Positions 41,584 to 51,538 are shown, numbered from the stretch's first letter. The stretch: DNA of 64,000 bases from Thraustochytrium sp. TN22 (GCA_013306675.1 JABLUY010000066.1:1-64000); one strand, 5' to 3'. Notes: generated by a model from the letters alone, not told the origin. Translations and numbers: made by a program.

Positions 41584-43542
41584 TCATGCCCAGTTGCTGC
41601 CAAAGAGCCGCTCGTCCACAAGGTGCGCGACATCGAGCGAGGTCTCAGGCTTGGCTTGGCGCTGCATGCGGGCGGCTTGATGGCGGCGCATGACACCGAC
41701 GGCGCCGAGAAGCGCGCCGACGCCGATGGCGGCCACGCCCATGCTCACATACACATAAGACGAGGTGGTCGACGCGGCAGGGCTCGCACTACTAGTAGGC
41801 GCCGAGCTCTCGAGCGTGTCCTCAAGACTATCGCGATCGCTCACGCCGACGTCGTCGCCGTCATCGCTGCTCGTCAAGGCGGCCAGCTCGAGGCCAGAGC
41901 AGCTCAGAAAGATTGCGTCGCACGGGCCGCACGGCCCCGTGTTGCACGTCTCGTTCGCGGAAAGCTCGCAAGAGCACTCCGCCGCAAGGCACTCCGCGAA
42001 GTCGCCGTAGCACTTGGCGCAGCCCGTGGAGTAGCCTGCCTCGGATGCCATGCACGACGAGACGCAGGTGCTGCGGTCATCTTCTTCACCCTCGCTCGAG
42101 CACGACTCGGAGCACGTGCGCACCGCGTCCACCTCGGCAACGCGCTGCGGCGCTGCGGTGCTCCAGAGGGCCCGGTCGGTCGTCGAGCAGGTCCCTGTCG
42201 GGGCCGCCGTGGGCCGTGGCGTGAGTGCTGCCGATGGCGCCTGTGACGGCGGCAGCGTCGTTGGTGCCTGTGTCGTTGGCCGCATCGTCGGGTGGCTCGT
42301 GGGCTTTTCCGTGGTGGGCTCGCGTGTTGGCGACCTGGTTGGCCTTGGCGAAGGGCGCCCTGTAGGGGAAAGGGTTGGCTCACGTGTCGGCGCCCGGGTT
42401 GGTGTCCGGGTTGGCTCACGTGTCGGCGCCCGCGTTGGTGTCCGGGTAGGCTCACGTGTGGGAGTGTGCGTTGGGGCTCGCGAAGGCTCACGCGTTGGAG
42501 TCTGCGTTGGAGCTCGCGAAGGCTCGCGCGTTGGCGTCCGCGTCGGAGTTCTTGTAGGCTCGCGAGTCGGATAGCTGGAGGGCGATCCTGTTGGGGCGCG
42601 GGAAGGGGCCCGCGAAGGGGCGTACGTGGGCCTTGGCGTCGGCGCGCGAGACGGGTGTGCGGTGGGCTCTGCCGTGGTCGGCGCTGGCGTCGGGTAAGCG
42701 GTGACGCCCTCGTAGCCGTAGAGAAGCTGCGCCTGCGTAATGTCATGCTGCGTGAGACCAATGTACTGGCCGAGCCGCGAGATACCGTCCTGCTTGGCCT
42801 GTAGCGTAGGCTGGCCATTCTTGGAAAAGGCCGTGCTGTAATAGTGCATGACGGAGGCATAGTCGTAAGGCGAGTTGAGCGTCCGTGCAGACTCTTGCTT
42901 GTAAAAGTTGCCCTCGGCGCCCTCCTGCACATTGTCCCAGAGCACGGTGACGTAGTTGTCGCGGTCTGGGCGCGACTGCTCGTGCCAAAAGCCCAGCGCG
43001 TGCAGAAGCTCGTGCTGCACGACGCCAACCTGCACGCAGCCGGGTGCCTGCAGGCTCACGGTCTGTGCGCCGCCAATGTGGCCAATGTAGCTGTAGCATC
43101 CGCTGAGGCTCTGGATGTAGAGGTAGTCCGCCTCGGTGGTGCGCTCGACGTAGCGGATAAACTTGAGCTCCGCTTCAAGGTCATCCAGATATGTCCTAAT
43201 CTTGGCAAGCTGCTCGGAAGTGTAGTCGCCGTCCTTGAAGGCGTACGGGATAGTGACGATGCCATTGACCTTGGGCCAGAGAGAGTCGTCCGAGTTCACC
43301 AGGTCCAGCTCGCGGCGCGTCGGCTCCGGCAGCATGCCCTCCTCCACGAGGCTCGCCGCGACCTGCTCGCCGTACTTCGTGGCGATGTTCACGTAGTCCG
43401 GGATGATGTCCATCTCAAAGAGGCCGCTGGCTTCAATATTTCCATGCGCGTCCGAGTCATTGGCCGCCACTGCCGCCACCGCTGCTGCCACGCCCACGGC
43501 GACCGAGACGACGCAGCGCCGCAGCGAGCGAGCCGAGGGCAT
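41584..43542 (-). CDS. Membrane-anchored astacin metalloprotease 3, Arg-rich PT stalk
   Basis: A 652-residue protein. The signal peptide is VVSVAVGVAAAVAAVAA. The zinc motif HELLHALGFWHEQSRPDRD begins at residue 177, and the Met-turn is ASVMHYYSTAF. The stalk is about 170 residues of PTREPTRTPTRAPT-type repeats, so it is strongly basic, unlike the neutral stalks of the other copies. A Cys-rich module (CSESCSSEGEEDDRSTCVSSCM) and an acidic spacer precede the membrane segment (YVYVSMGVAAIGVGALLGAVGVM) and a tail of about 35 residues. I chose ATG 43542 because it starts a signal peptide; the frame remains open to 45120 across the neighbouring gene but that part is shadow sequence. Confidence 0.92.
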   Translation of the reverse strand: MPSARSLRRCVVSVAVGVAAAVAAVAANDSDAHGNIEASGLFEMDIIPDYVNIATKYGEQVAASLVEEGMLPEPTRRELDLVNSDDSLWPKVNGIVTIPYAFKDGDYTSEQLAKIRTYLDDLEAELKFIRYVERTTEADYLYIQSLSGCYSYIGHIGGAQTVSLQAPGCVQVGVVQHELLHALGFWHEQSRPDRDNYVTVLWDNVQEGAEGNFYKQESARTLNSPYDYASVMHYYSTAFSKNGQPTLQAKQDGISRLGQYIGLTQHDITQAQLLYGYEGVTAYPTPAPTTAEPTAHPSRAPTPRPTYAPSRAPSRAPTGSPSSYPTREPTRTPTRTPTREPSRAPTQTPTREPSRAPTHTPTREPTRTPTRAPTREPTRTPTRAPTREPTLSPTGRPSPRPTRSPTREPTTEKPTSHPTMRPTTQAPTTLPPSQAPSAALTPRPTAAPTGTCSTTDRALWSTAAPQRVAEVDAVRTCSESCSSEGEEDDRSTCVSSCMASEAGYSTGCAKCYGDFAECLAAECSCELSANETCNTGPCGPCDAIFLSCSGLELAALTSSDDGDDVGVSDRDSLEDTLESSAPTSSASPAASTTSSYVYVSMGVAAIGVGALLGAVGVMRRHQAARMQRQAKPETSLDVAHLVDERLFGSNWA

Positions 43543-43903
43543 TCCTGCTCCCGCTGCGCCGCCGGGCTTCGTCCCGCGTGCCACGCCAGCCTGCCCCGCC
43601 CGTCGCCTGACTGCAGCCGCCGCCGCCGCCCCAGCGCCGCCGCGCGCGCGCGCTCTCCTGGGAGCCCGATCCACTTGCCCGGCGCGGACTCGCGGACTCG
43701 TGGCTCGAAAAGCGTGTTGGCAAGGGGTGTGTACGCCTTGAAAGCTGTGGCCGCTGTCCCAAGACAACGACGAAGCGTCCCGGTGGGTCGCGCGAAGATG
43801 GCGAGGCAATGTCTTGTGTGAATTGAACGGAAAATCAGTTCTATCTGTAGTACACGGAGCATGTCTGGGGTCAGGGTCAGGGGCCGTGGAAAGCACACAC
43901 AGA
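43543..43903. other. Intergenic region between astacin genes 3 and 4
   Basis: These 361 bp contain the presumed promoter of gene 3 and the 3' flank of gene 4. I see nothing else in it. Confidence 0.5.
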
Positions 43904-46360
43904 TTATACATCGGGGTGGCGGTAGCCGTGCGGCTCTTGGTATGAGAAGCCGCGTAAGTTGGTGCCAAAGGCGCCATTGCGATTGCCACTGCCATTGCCA
44001 TTGCCATTGGCGCTGCCGCCGAAGCGCTGCGGAGGCTGCGGCGGCGCAGCAGGGAGGCGAAAGCCCATGGGGCCTCCCATGGGGCCAGCGTTGCCTCCGG
44101 CGCCAGAGTTGCCCATGGGCGGCAGACGAAAGCCCTGCTGGTGCTGCTGGTGCTGCTGGTGCTGCTGGTGCTGCTGGTGCTGCTGCTGGGGCGGAGGGGG
44201 CGGCGGCCCCCTGCGAAAGGCTTGCGAGAGGCGCGCTGCGCCAGCCCTGAAGCCGCCCTGGGGCTGCTGCGGCGGTGCTGCGGCGGGCGGCGTGTCGGGC
44301 GGCGGCCCACGGCGGAAGGCCTGGGAGAGGCGCGCGGCGCCGGCGCGGAGTGCCTGCGGCACGGCCGAACCGCTGCGGCCCTCGCCAGCCGGAGGCGGGC
44401 CAAAGCGGGACTTCTGCGGCGAGGACTCGCTGGCAAAGCCGTCCGCGTAGTCGTCATACGAGGAAAAGGAGGTCGTGGGCGCCAGCTGCTTCTTGCTGTC
44501 TGTGACGGGGCGCGTGGACTTGGCACGCAAGCGCGTCCGCCGGCGGCGCACCAGCACGATGACGAGAGCGAGGATGGCGGCGAGCGCGCCAATGCTGCCG
44601 CCCACGAGGGCAACACCCACAGTCGCGTCAGAGTCACCGTCGCTCTGCGAGGCGCTGCTGCCCGTGTTGATGGGCGGGATGATGCCGCCGAGGACGACCG
44701 CGCAGGCGTCAAAGTCGTCGACGCAGTCAGACTCCTTGGCGCACTCCGCGCAGTCGCTGTCGTCAAAGTCGCACTCGCAGGCGTCCGTGACGCAGTTGAC
44801 GTACTCGGCGAAGCAGACGGAGCACGCGTCGGAGATGCCCGAGTCGGACGAGACGCAGTTGCTGAGGCAGGTCGTGTTGGCGCGCGTGGAGGAGGGGGCG
44901 TTGACAACACCCGGGTCGCTGCTGATGTTGACGCTGGCGCAGGTCTCGCTGCAGAGGTGCAAGATCTCGTAGTCATAAATGTGGTCCGGCTGCGTCTCCA
45001 CCCAGATGACCACATCGTTCTGCGAGCAGACGGCCGTGGGCCGGGGCGTGGGCGCCGGCGTGGGCACGCCGCTCGGTCTCTGGGTGGTCGGGGCAGCGGA
45101 TGGCTTGGGCGTGGGCTCACGCGTGGGCTCGCGCGTTTCGCCGGGATTCGTGGGCCGGTAAGTAGGCGCCAGCGTCGGGTACGGCGTCGGGTACGGCGTG
45201 GTGGGCGCGTTGGAGGGATGCACCGTGGGGCGCGGCGTGGTTGGGCGCACCGTCGGGAAGCCGGTCGGAAGCGGCGTCGGATATTGGGTGGGGTACGGCG
45301 TGGGCTCCTTGGTCGGCTGGCGCGTGGGGTAGCGCGTTGGGGAGGCCGTCGTCGGATGGCTTGTGGGCGCCTTGGAGGGCGAGAGCGTCTCGCCCGGAGC
45401 AGTTGGCTTGGCGGTGGGCGCCCTCGTCGGCGCCTTCGTCGGCGTCCGTGTCGGCGCGCGCGTGGGCGAGCTCGTGGGCCCAGGCGTGGGTGGCGCCGAG
45501 GTGGGCTCCGAGGTGGGCTCCTGCGGCGACACCGTCGGGAAGGCTGTCATGGTGGGGTCGTCGTAGAGGAGGCGCAGCTGCGCAACGTCGTTTTCGCTGA
45601 GCCCCGAGCGCTGGCCGAGCGTGACACCATCCTGCAGCGGCACGATGGTGGCGTAGCCGTTCTTGGAAAAGGCCGTGGCGCTGTAGTGCATGACGGAGCC
45701 GTAGTCGTAGGGCGCGTTGAGCGTCCGCGAGTCGCGCTTGGCGAAGTTGTACTCCTTGCCGGACTGGATGTTGTCATACACGATGGTGACGTAGTTGTCG
45801 CGATCCTCACGCGACTGCTCATGCCAGAAACCGAGCGTGTGAAGGATCTCGTGCTGCGCGGTGCCGCGGCTGGTGCAGCCGGAGATCTTGAGCGAAATTT
45901 CGTGTTTGCCGCCGCTGTAGCCGATGCCACTCCAGCAGCCGGACCCGCTCTGGATCTCGATGTAGTCCTCCTCGTCGGTCCACTCGACGAACTGAACGAG
46001 GCCGCCCACGGTCTCGGACAGGTCCTCCGCGTGGCCCATGATCCTGGCCTTGTAGTAGTCCGAGAAGTCGTCCGTGAAGGTGATGGGCACGGTCACCACG
46101 CCGTTCACCTTGGGCCACAGCCAGTTGTCGTTCGACACGAGCTGCAGGTCTCTGCGCGCGGCCGGCCGCTCCACCACGCCCCTGTTGGCCAGCTTCTCCG
46201 CCGTCTCCGTGCCGTAGGCGGCCTCGACGCGCTCATAGTCGACCACGAGGTCGCCCTCGAAGAACTCCTCGCCGCTGTTCTCCTCCAGCGCCGTCTCTTC
46301 GCTCGCCGCCGCGCAGCGCAGCGCCACGGCCGCCGCCGCCACGGCCGCCGCCCACCGCAT
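43904..46360 (-). CDS. Membrane-anchored astacin metalloprotease 4, long Gln/Pro-rich tail
   Basis: An 818-residue protein, the largest of the four. The signal peptide is MRWAAAVAAAAVALRCAAA. The zinc motif HEILHTLGFWHEQSREDRD begins at residue 170 and the Met-turn is GSVMHYSATAF. The stalk mixes PT repeats with TP and YPT units over about 190 residues. The Cys-rich module (CSETCASVNISS, CSVCFAEYVNCVTDACEC) precedes the membrane segment (VGVALVGGSIGALAAILALVIVLV). The cytoplasmic tail is about 200 residues, with a 17-residue block (RAGAARLSQAFRRGPPP) present twice and a QHQ repeat. The start is ATG 46360, which begins the signal peptide; the frame is open further upstream without such a feature. 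Confidence 0.92.
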   Translation of the reverse strand: MRWAAAVAAAAVALRCAAASEETALEENSGEEFFEGDLVVDYERVEAAYGTETAEKLANRGVVERPAARRDLQLVSNDNWLWPKVNGVVTVPITFTDDFSDYYKARIMGHAEDLSETVGGLVQFVEWTDEEDYIEIQSGSGCWSGIGYSGGKHEISLKISGCTSRGTAQHEILHTLGFWHEQSREDRDNYVTIVYDNIQSGKEYNFAKRDSRTLNAPYDYGSVMHYSATAFSKNGYATIVPLQDGVTLGQRSGLSENDVAQLRLLYDDPTMTAFPTVSPQEPTSEPTSAPPTPGPTSSPTRAPTRTPTKAPTRAPTAKPTAPGETLSPSKAPTSHPTTASPTRYPTRQPTKEPTPYPTQYPTPLPTGFPTVRPTTPRPTVHPSNAPTTPYPTPYPTLAPTYRPTNPGETREPTREPTPKPSAAPTTQRPSGVPTPAPTPRPTAVCSQNDVVIWVETQPDHIYDYEILHLCSETCASVNISSDPGVVNAPSSTRANTTCLSNCVSSDSGISDACSVCFAEYVNCVTDACECDFDDSDCAECAKESDCVDDFDACAVVLGGIIPPINTGSSASQSDGDSDATVGVALVGGSIGALAAILALVIVLVRRRRTRLRAKSTRPVTDSKKQLAPTTSFSSYDDYADGFASESSPQKSRFGPPPAGEGRSGSAVPQALRAGAARLSQAFRRGPPPDTPPAAAPPQQPQGGFRAGAARLSQAFRRGPPPPPPQQQHQQHQQHQQHQQHQQGFRLPPMGNSGAGGNAGPMGGPMGFRLPAAPPQPPQRFGGSANGNGNGSGNRNGAFGTNLRGFSYQEPHGYRHPDV

Positions 46361-47397
46361 CCTCGCGCGCGCGCGCGTCTCGGCTCTGCCGCTCCCGCGC
46401 CTCGCCTCGCAGCCGCCACCCGCCGGCACGCGCTGCACACGCGCCCGGGACGCCGCGCCCGGGTCCCGCTCCGGACTCGCGCGCCGCCCCCGCCGGCCGT
46501 GCACAAGCCGCGCCGCCCTGCTCGCGCGCCGGGGACTCCTCCCCGCGGTCGCGCGCGGGGGGGGGCTGCCGGCGCGTCCGGGCCGGACCGGCGCCGCCGC
46601 GCCTGCGCTGTACTCGCGGTCGGTAGTGGGGAAGTGGCGCGCCGAAGCGAGCCTGCGGCCACCGTGAGCGAGGGAGGGACGACTCTGAGCCAGCTGCAGC
46701 GCGTTAGCAGCCTGAAGCCAGCCAGCCCCAAGCCGTGGCCGCTGCCCGGCCGCCGCCCGCCTGGCTGCCTCTGGCTGCCTGGCGTCTCCGACCCTGGCCT
46801 GCCTCGCTTGATCGTGGTCAGCCTCACATCTGCTCGCTCGCCGGCGCGCGAGCCGGGCACGCCGGCGTAACGAGCGAGATGTGCGCCGACTCCGCCGACA
46901 ACGGGAGGCGAAGGCGCGTGTTGGAGGCGATCAGGTGAAGGTTACAGGGGACGCGGCGAAGGCCGCGGCAGCAGGAATCTGCAGGATGCAAGGGTGCACT
47001 GCACTGGCAGGCGGCAGCAGGATGCATGCAGTCCAAGCGCCAGCGGCGGTGGCGGTCGATGCGAGGGGCTGACTCAAGGCCGATGCGGGTTGTTGGGTGA
47101 AGATGACGAGCACGGCCAGCGACAGGGCCGTGCCCATTTTCATCACAAGCTGAGGCTGAATACGGCGACACGTGCAGCCTTGACGCGTGCAGGAGGCAGT
47201 CAGGCGTAGAAATGAGTTTACTTACAGCTCCAGCCGTGGCTCGGAGACCGGGCAGCTGCGGGCAGCTGCCACGAACGTTATCGTCGTTCTTGCTTGGCTG
47301 CTCGCGCGCACATGCATGATCAGGAAAAACCGTGGTACGTGCTCGCACGTGCTCGCAGAGAACAGGACTCGACTCGTCTTTACGCGTCTTTACAGAA
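46361..47397. other. 1-kb intergenic region upstream of astacin gene 4
   Basis: No gene is supported. The sequence is moderately GC-rich near the astacin start and less so towards 47397. I found no repeat array or regulatory motif I would defend. Confidence 0.5.
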
Positions 47398-49009
47398 TCA
47401 TACAAATGCGGATTGCACGGACTGCGCCATGTCGGGGGCAGCGCTGGGCGTGGAGGGCGGCGAGGACTCGGAGGAGACCGAAAGCCTGGCCGGCGAATTA
47501 GGCTGGGATGAGGTGGCGGACGCCCTGGAGGAGGAGGAGGAGGAGGAGGAGGAGGAGGAGGAGGGCGAGGTCGGTGCCGGCGCAAGGCCGAGCGCCTCGT
47601 CGGAGGCGTAATAAATGCGGTCCGCGGCGCCCGGCACGAGCTGGCTGGCGAAGGTGGCGTAGTCAATATCGCGCGCGCCGCCGAGGAAGGTGGGGAGGTG
47701 CTCGGGGAGGACGAAGGTCTCCAAGACGTTCTTGGTTTCCCCGGGGGCAGCGTCGAGCGCGTCGGCCGCGTCGGCGGCGAGATCGACGCCTGGCGCGCGG
47801 TAGGAGACGCGCACCATGCGCTTGCGCATCTTGGAGCTGAGGAAGAAGGCCACGACGCGGAAGACGGCGGAAAAGAAGGTGGGCGGGTTGACGACGATGA
47901 CGCGGCCGTAGCGAATGGGCAGCTTGGACTCGATGGTGCGGCTGAGCAGCTTGGGCACCTTGCTGTCGAAGTTGCGCGTGGTGGCGCCCGTCATATCGTT
48001 GATGATGGTGAAGCCAACGGCCTGTAGGCGCGGGTACTGGCGGATGGCGTGCATGGTGGTCTCGTGCGCTGCGGCCAGCAGGTCGGCGGCCGTGAACTTG
48101 GCCGGGTCGTGCAGGCCCAGGCGCAGCACCAGGATGCCGCGGCCCTCGCGGCAGCGGGCTCCGCCCAGGAAGCAGAGCACGCCCGTGGTGAGAAGCTCGC
48201 GCACGCGCGCCTTGTCGGCGCCGACCTGCGTCTCGATCTCCTGTTTGCACTGCGCGTAGCGTTGCATGAGGTCGATGGCGCGCTGCATGCGGAAGCGGCG
48301 CGCGCGCAGGCAGGCGCGCGCCCAAAAGTCCAGGCTCGACGCGATGTCGTCGTGCTCGAAGAAGAAATCGGCGCCCAGCTGCTTCTCCAGCTCCACCTTG
48401 AAGCGCGCGATGAAGTCGTCCTCTACCTCTGTGCCGAGGATCATGAGCATCTCCTGCTCCGACAGCCCGTTGGCGTCTTCGCGGTCGCGCGCCGGCCGGG
48501 CGGCGAAGGCCCTCTCGCGCGCCGCGGCCAGCCCGCGTCCCAGGGACCACCTGGACCGCGTCTCTTCGCGCTTGGGTGCGGTCTTGCTGGTCGGCGTCGA
48601 GGAGCCGCCGGCGCCGGTGCTGCCACCCTCGGCCTCTAGGGCCGGGTCGGCGTCGCTCGGCTCCGTCTCCTGCTGCTGCCCGAGCAGGTCTTGGAGGCCA
48701 CCGGCCCCGTCCTGCTCGTCCGCGTCCTCGTCAAAGCCGGGCAGGTCGGTCGTCAGAATCATGCCTTGCGAGGCGTTGATCTTGGCTAGGTCGCCGGACT
48801 GTTCCGCCTCCAGCAACGCGCGAATCAGTTGCAGCTCCGCCTCGTCCTGCAGCTGCGTGCGCGCACGCAGCTTCATGCTCGGCTCGTGCTCGAGCGGCGC
48901 GCGCTTTGAGTCACGGCGCTCGTCACTGGCGAGGATTTGCGCGAGTGACTCGTCGTCAATCATGTCGTCCTCCTCCTCGTCGTTGCCCTCGCTCTTTCGC
49001 CTGCTCCTG

Positions 49010-49059
<50 letters not shown>

Positions 49060-49149
49060 CGTGGAGCCCGCGACGCTCGCGGACGACTCGCCGTCCTGCT
49101 CCTGCTCCTTGCCGACCTCTTCCGACTCTGTCGGGCCCGCCGCATCCAT
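47398..49149 (-). CDS. CRAL-TRIO (Sec14-like) lipid-binding protein
   Basis: A 583-residue intronless protein. Residues 1-230 are acidic and low-complexity, with polySer followed by RSRSRRKSEG. A CRAL-TRIO N-terminal helical region is near 270-300 (LDFWARACLRARRFRMQRAI). The lipid-binding lobe is about 315-460: RGILVLRLGLHDP, AVGFTIINDMTG, and LPIRYGRVIVVNPPTFFSAVF, which matches the conserved end of the Sec14 fold. Such proteins carry phosphoinositides, tocopherol or retinoids between membranes. The C-terminus is again Ser-rich. The start is uncertain: ATG 49149 is the first Met in frame, but a Glu/Gln-rich ORF at 49552-49250 in another frame could be an upstream exon. Confidence 0.85.
49005..49055 (-). 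repeat. Trinucleotide run encoding polySer
   Basis: About 15 ctg units on the + strand are read as Ser (agc) on the coding strand of the CRAL-TRIO gene. Confidence 0.85.
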
Positions 49150-50578
49150 GGCTTGTTCGTCCGCATCCGCGTCCGCAGCGAGTGGCGGTGACACCAGCTT
49201 CCGTGGGGGGGGGTGCAGTCGCGGTTGTTGTCGACGCACAACTTGAAGAAGAGGTGGTAGATGACGCGGCCATTGGCACCCGCTCGCCGCTGTAGGGGCC
49301 TCCTAGCTTTTCTCGCCCCGGCTGCAGCAGCAGCTCCTGCTGCAGCTCGCGCTCCTGCTGTTGCGCCTCCTCGCCCTTGTGCTCCACGGTGGCGCGCTCG
49401 ATCTCGTCTTCTTCGCCCACGGCGCCCGGAGATTCCACCTGCGGCAGCGATACCTCCCGCTGCTCCTGCCGCTGCGCCTGCTCCCGCCTCGCACCGGGGC
49501 CCGCTTCTGCGCCGCGCAGCGCGTCCATCTCCACGTCCTGTTGCGCGCTCATCGTGCCCTCGGCCTCGCTCCGCGCCGCGCGGCCGAAGGAGTCGTTAGC
49601 GCCGCTGCGCCGCTGCGCCTGGCGGGCTGGCGCTGGCGGGCGCGCGGGCTGCGCCCGGCCTCGCGCTGCCGATCGACCGCCCTCCCCCGCGATCGATCGA
49701 TGTGCAATCGATCGATTGATTGATTGAGGATTCTTTCTCTGCAGACGTCAGTGAGTAAGCTGCGCAGCGCCGCACGCGCACGGGCAACCTGAACTTGACA
49801 GAATTCATGCTTCGCACCAGCCAGCTCCGCCGCCGGGCCTGATCAGAGCCCGGCCCTCCGGAATCCGGACCTCTGCGACGCCGCGCTCGGAGCTCGCCTG
49901 CAGCACGCAGCTCAGCTGAGGCCGTCGCCGGCGGGCCTCGCGAGCCTCGCGAGCCTTGCGAGGCCGCGGTCGAGCGCCACCCTGGCCGCCACGCCGCGCG
50001 TGCCGGCGGGCCAGGGGTGCCGGCGTTCCAGCGGTGCCGGCGGGCCAGCAGGCCGGGCCCGGCGCGTTCCGGCGCCGGCGCTTGGTCGCCTCGACTCGAC
50101 TCGACTCGCCTGGCCGCGGCGCGGCGGCGGCAGTCCGCGTGCGAGCGCCCGGCGGCCGGCGGCGCGCCGACGCCGCGCTCGCTGCGCTGCGCTGCGCTGG
50201 ACCGCGCTGCGCTGGACCGCGCCGCGCTGCGCCCTGCGCTGCTCTGCGCGCCGCGCGGGCTCCACGACCGGGGGCGGCGGCAGCGCGGCTGTTGGGCGGG
50301 CGAAGCAGCCTTTTCCGGCGGCGAGCGACTCGGAGGCCTTGTGGAGCCTGCAGAGCGGGTGCAGGCGCGCGGCGCGCGAGCTCGAGCTGCAGCCGCCGGC
50401 GGGCGCCTGCCTGCGAGCGTGACTCGGCGTGCGTAGCGCCGCGGTTGGCTCTGATTTCTCGTCGCCGCGGCCGCGTCGAGGCGAGCGTCTTTCTCCTGTC
50501 CTTCGCACGTGTGCAGCAGCAGCGGCAGCGGCAGCGGCAGCAGCAGCAGCAGCCGCCTGCTGCAGGACGAGCGGCACC
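49150..50578. other. 1.4-kb divergent region, CRAL-TRIO / phosphatase
   Basis: The region separates divergent starts. The first 400 bp hold a Gln/Glu-rich minus-strand ORF that may be an unrecognised exon of the CRAL-TRIO gene. An ATCG inverted repeat is at 49692-49716, and a gcgctgc pentamer-type repeat lies near 50180-50235. The last 60 bp are an AGC/GGC-rich leader. Confidence 0.5.
49692..49716. repeat. ATCGATCGAT inverted repeat
   Basis: Two self-complementary atcgatcgat arms at 49692-49701 and 49707-49716 are separated by gtgca, followed by a gatt run. It could extrude as a small cruciform; function unknown. Confidence 0.8.
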
Positions 50579-51538
50579 ATGGCGAGCCTGGAGCAGGAGA
50601 TGGAGAGCTGGACGAATCGCATCCTGGACGAGCAGGGCGCGCTGGAGGCGACCAAGGTGGAGAATCTGCCGACGCTGCGGTGCATCGAGGCGCTGTGCGA
50701 GCGCGCTCAGGCCGTGTTGGCCAAGAAAACGTCCTCGTTCGTGGACGTGCAGTGCCCGGTGACGGTGGTGGGCGACATCCACGGGCAGCTGTACGACTTT
50801 CTGGAGATGCTTCGCGTCGGGGGGCCGGCGCCGGAGACCAACTACCTGTTCCTGGGCGACTATGTGGACCGCGGGCACTACAGCGTGGAGACCATCCTGC
50901 TGCTACTGAGCCTCAAGGTCCGGTACCCGGACAACGTGACGCTGCTGCGCGGCAACCACGAGACGCGGCAGATCACGCAGGTGTACGGGTTCTACGACGA
51001 GTGCGTGCGCAAGTACGGGTCGCCCATGGTGTGGAAAGCGGTGACGCAGGTCTTCGATCTGCTCCCGGTGGCGGCGCTCATCACGGGCGCGAACATGCGC
51101 GTGCTGGCTGTGCACGCCGGGCTCAGCCCGACGCTGCAGACGCTGGATGAGATCAAGGCGCTCAAGTACGATGCGGAGGTGCCGCACGAGGGCCCGGTGT
51201 GCGATTTGCTCTGGTCTGACCCGGACGAGGACGTGGAGGGCTGGGGCCTTTCGCAGCGCGGAGCCGGCTACGTCTTCGGCGCCAACGTCGTGGACAAGTT
51301 CAACCGTGACAACAACCTGGACCTCATCTGCCGCTCCCACCAGCTCGTCATGGAGGGCTACAAGGAGATCTTCGACCGCAAGCTCGTTACCGTGTGGTCT
51401 GCGCCCAACTACTGCTACCGCTGCGGCAACAAGGCGGCCATTCTGCAGCTCGGCGAGCACGGCCGGCGCTACGACACCTTCGTGCAGGCGCCCGAATCCG
51501 TGCGCTCTGCGCCCAAGAATGTAGACTACTTTTTGTGA
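50579..51538 (+). CDS. PP2A-family Ser/Thr phosphatase catalytic subunit (PP4/PP6-like)
   Basis: A 319-residue phosphatase of the PPP family. Two metal ions in the active site hydrolyse phosphoserine and phosphothreonine. The motifs are GDIHGQ (D66, H68), GDYVDRG (D94), RGNHE (N126, H127), H179 in HAGLSP, H254 in [11 protein letters not shown], and [11 protein letters not shown]. The C-terminal DYFL ends in the Leu that is methylated in PP2A, PP4 and PP6. [20 protein letters not shown] and [10 protein letters not shown] resemble PP4, while [11 protein letters not shown] resembles PP6, so I do not choose between them. Two substitutions are unusual: HAGLSP for HGGLSP and RSHQL for RAHQL. The start is ATG 50579 after an AGC/GGC-rich leader. 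It converges with the PARP gene, 144 bp between stops. Confidence 0.92.
   Translation: MASLEQEMESWTNRILDEQGALEATKVENLPTLRCIEALCERAQAVLAKKTSSFVDVQCPVTVVGDIHGQLYDFLEMLRVGGPAPETNYLFLGDYVDRGHYSVETILLLLSLKVRYPDNVTLLRGNHETRQITQVYGFYDECVRKYGSPMVWKAVTQVFDLLPVAALITGANMRVLAVHAGLSPTLQTLDEIKALKYDAEVPHEGPVCDLLWSDPDEDVEGWGLSQRGAGYVFGANVVDKFNRDNNLDLICRSHQLVMEGYKEIFDRKLVTVWSAPNYCYRCGNKAAILQLGEHGRRYDTFVQAPESVRSAPKNVDYFL

Noticed and set aside
43543-45120. N-terminal extension of astacin gene 3 of more than 500 codons
   Set aside because: It overlaps astacin gene 4 on the same strand in another frame, is Ser/Pro/Arg-rich, and lies upstream of a perfect signal peptide start at 43542.
44141-46870. 909-codon plus-strand frame opposite astacin gene 4
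   Set aside because: Shadow of the astacin gene, rich in Arg, Gly and Val and without domains.
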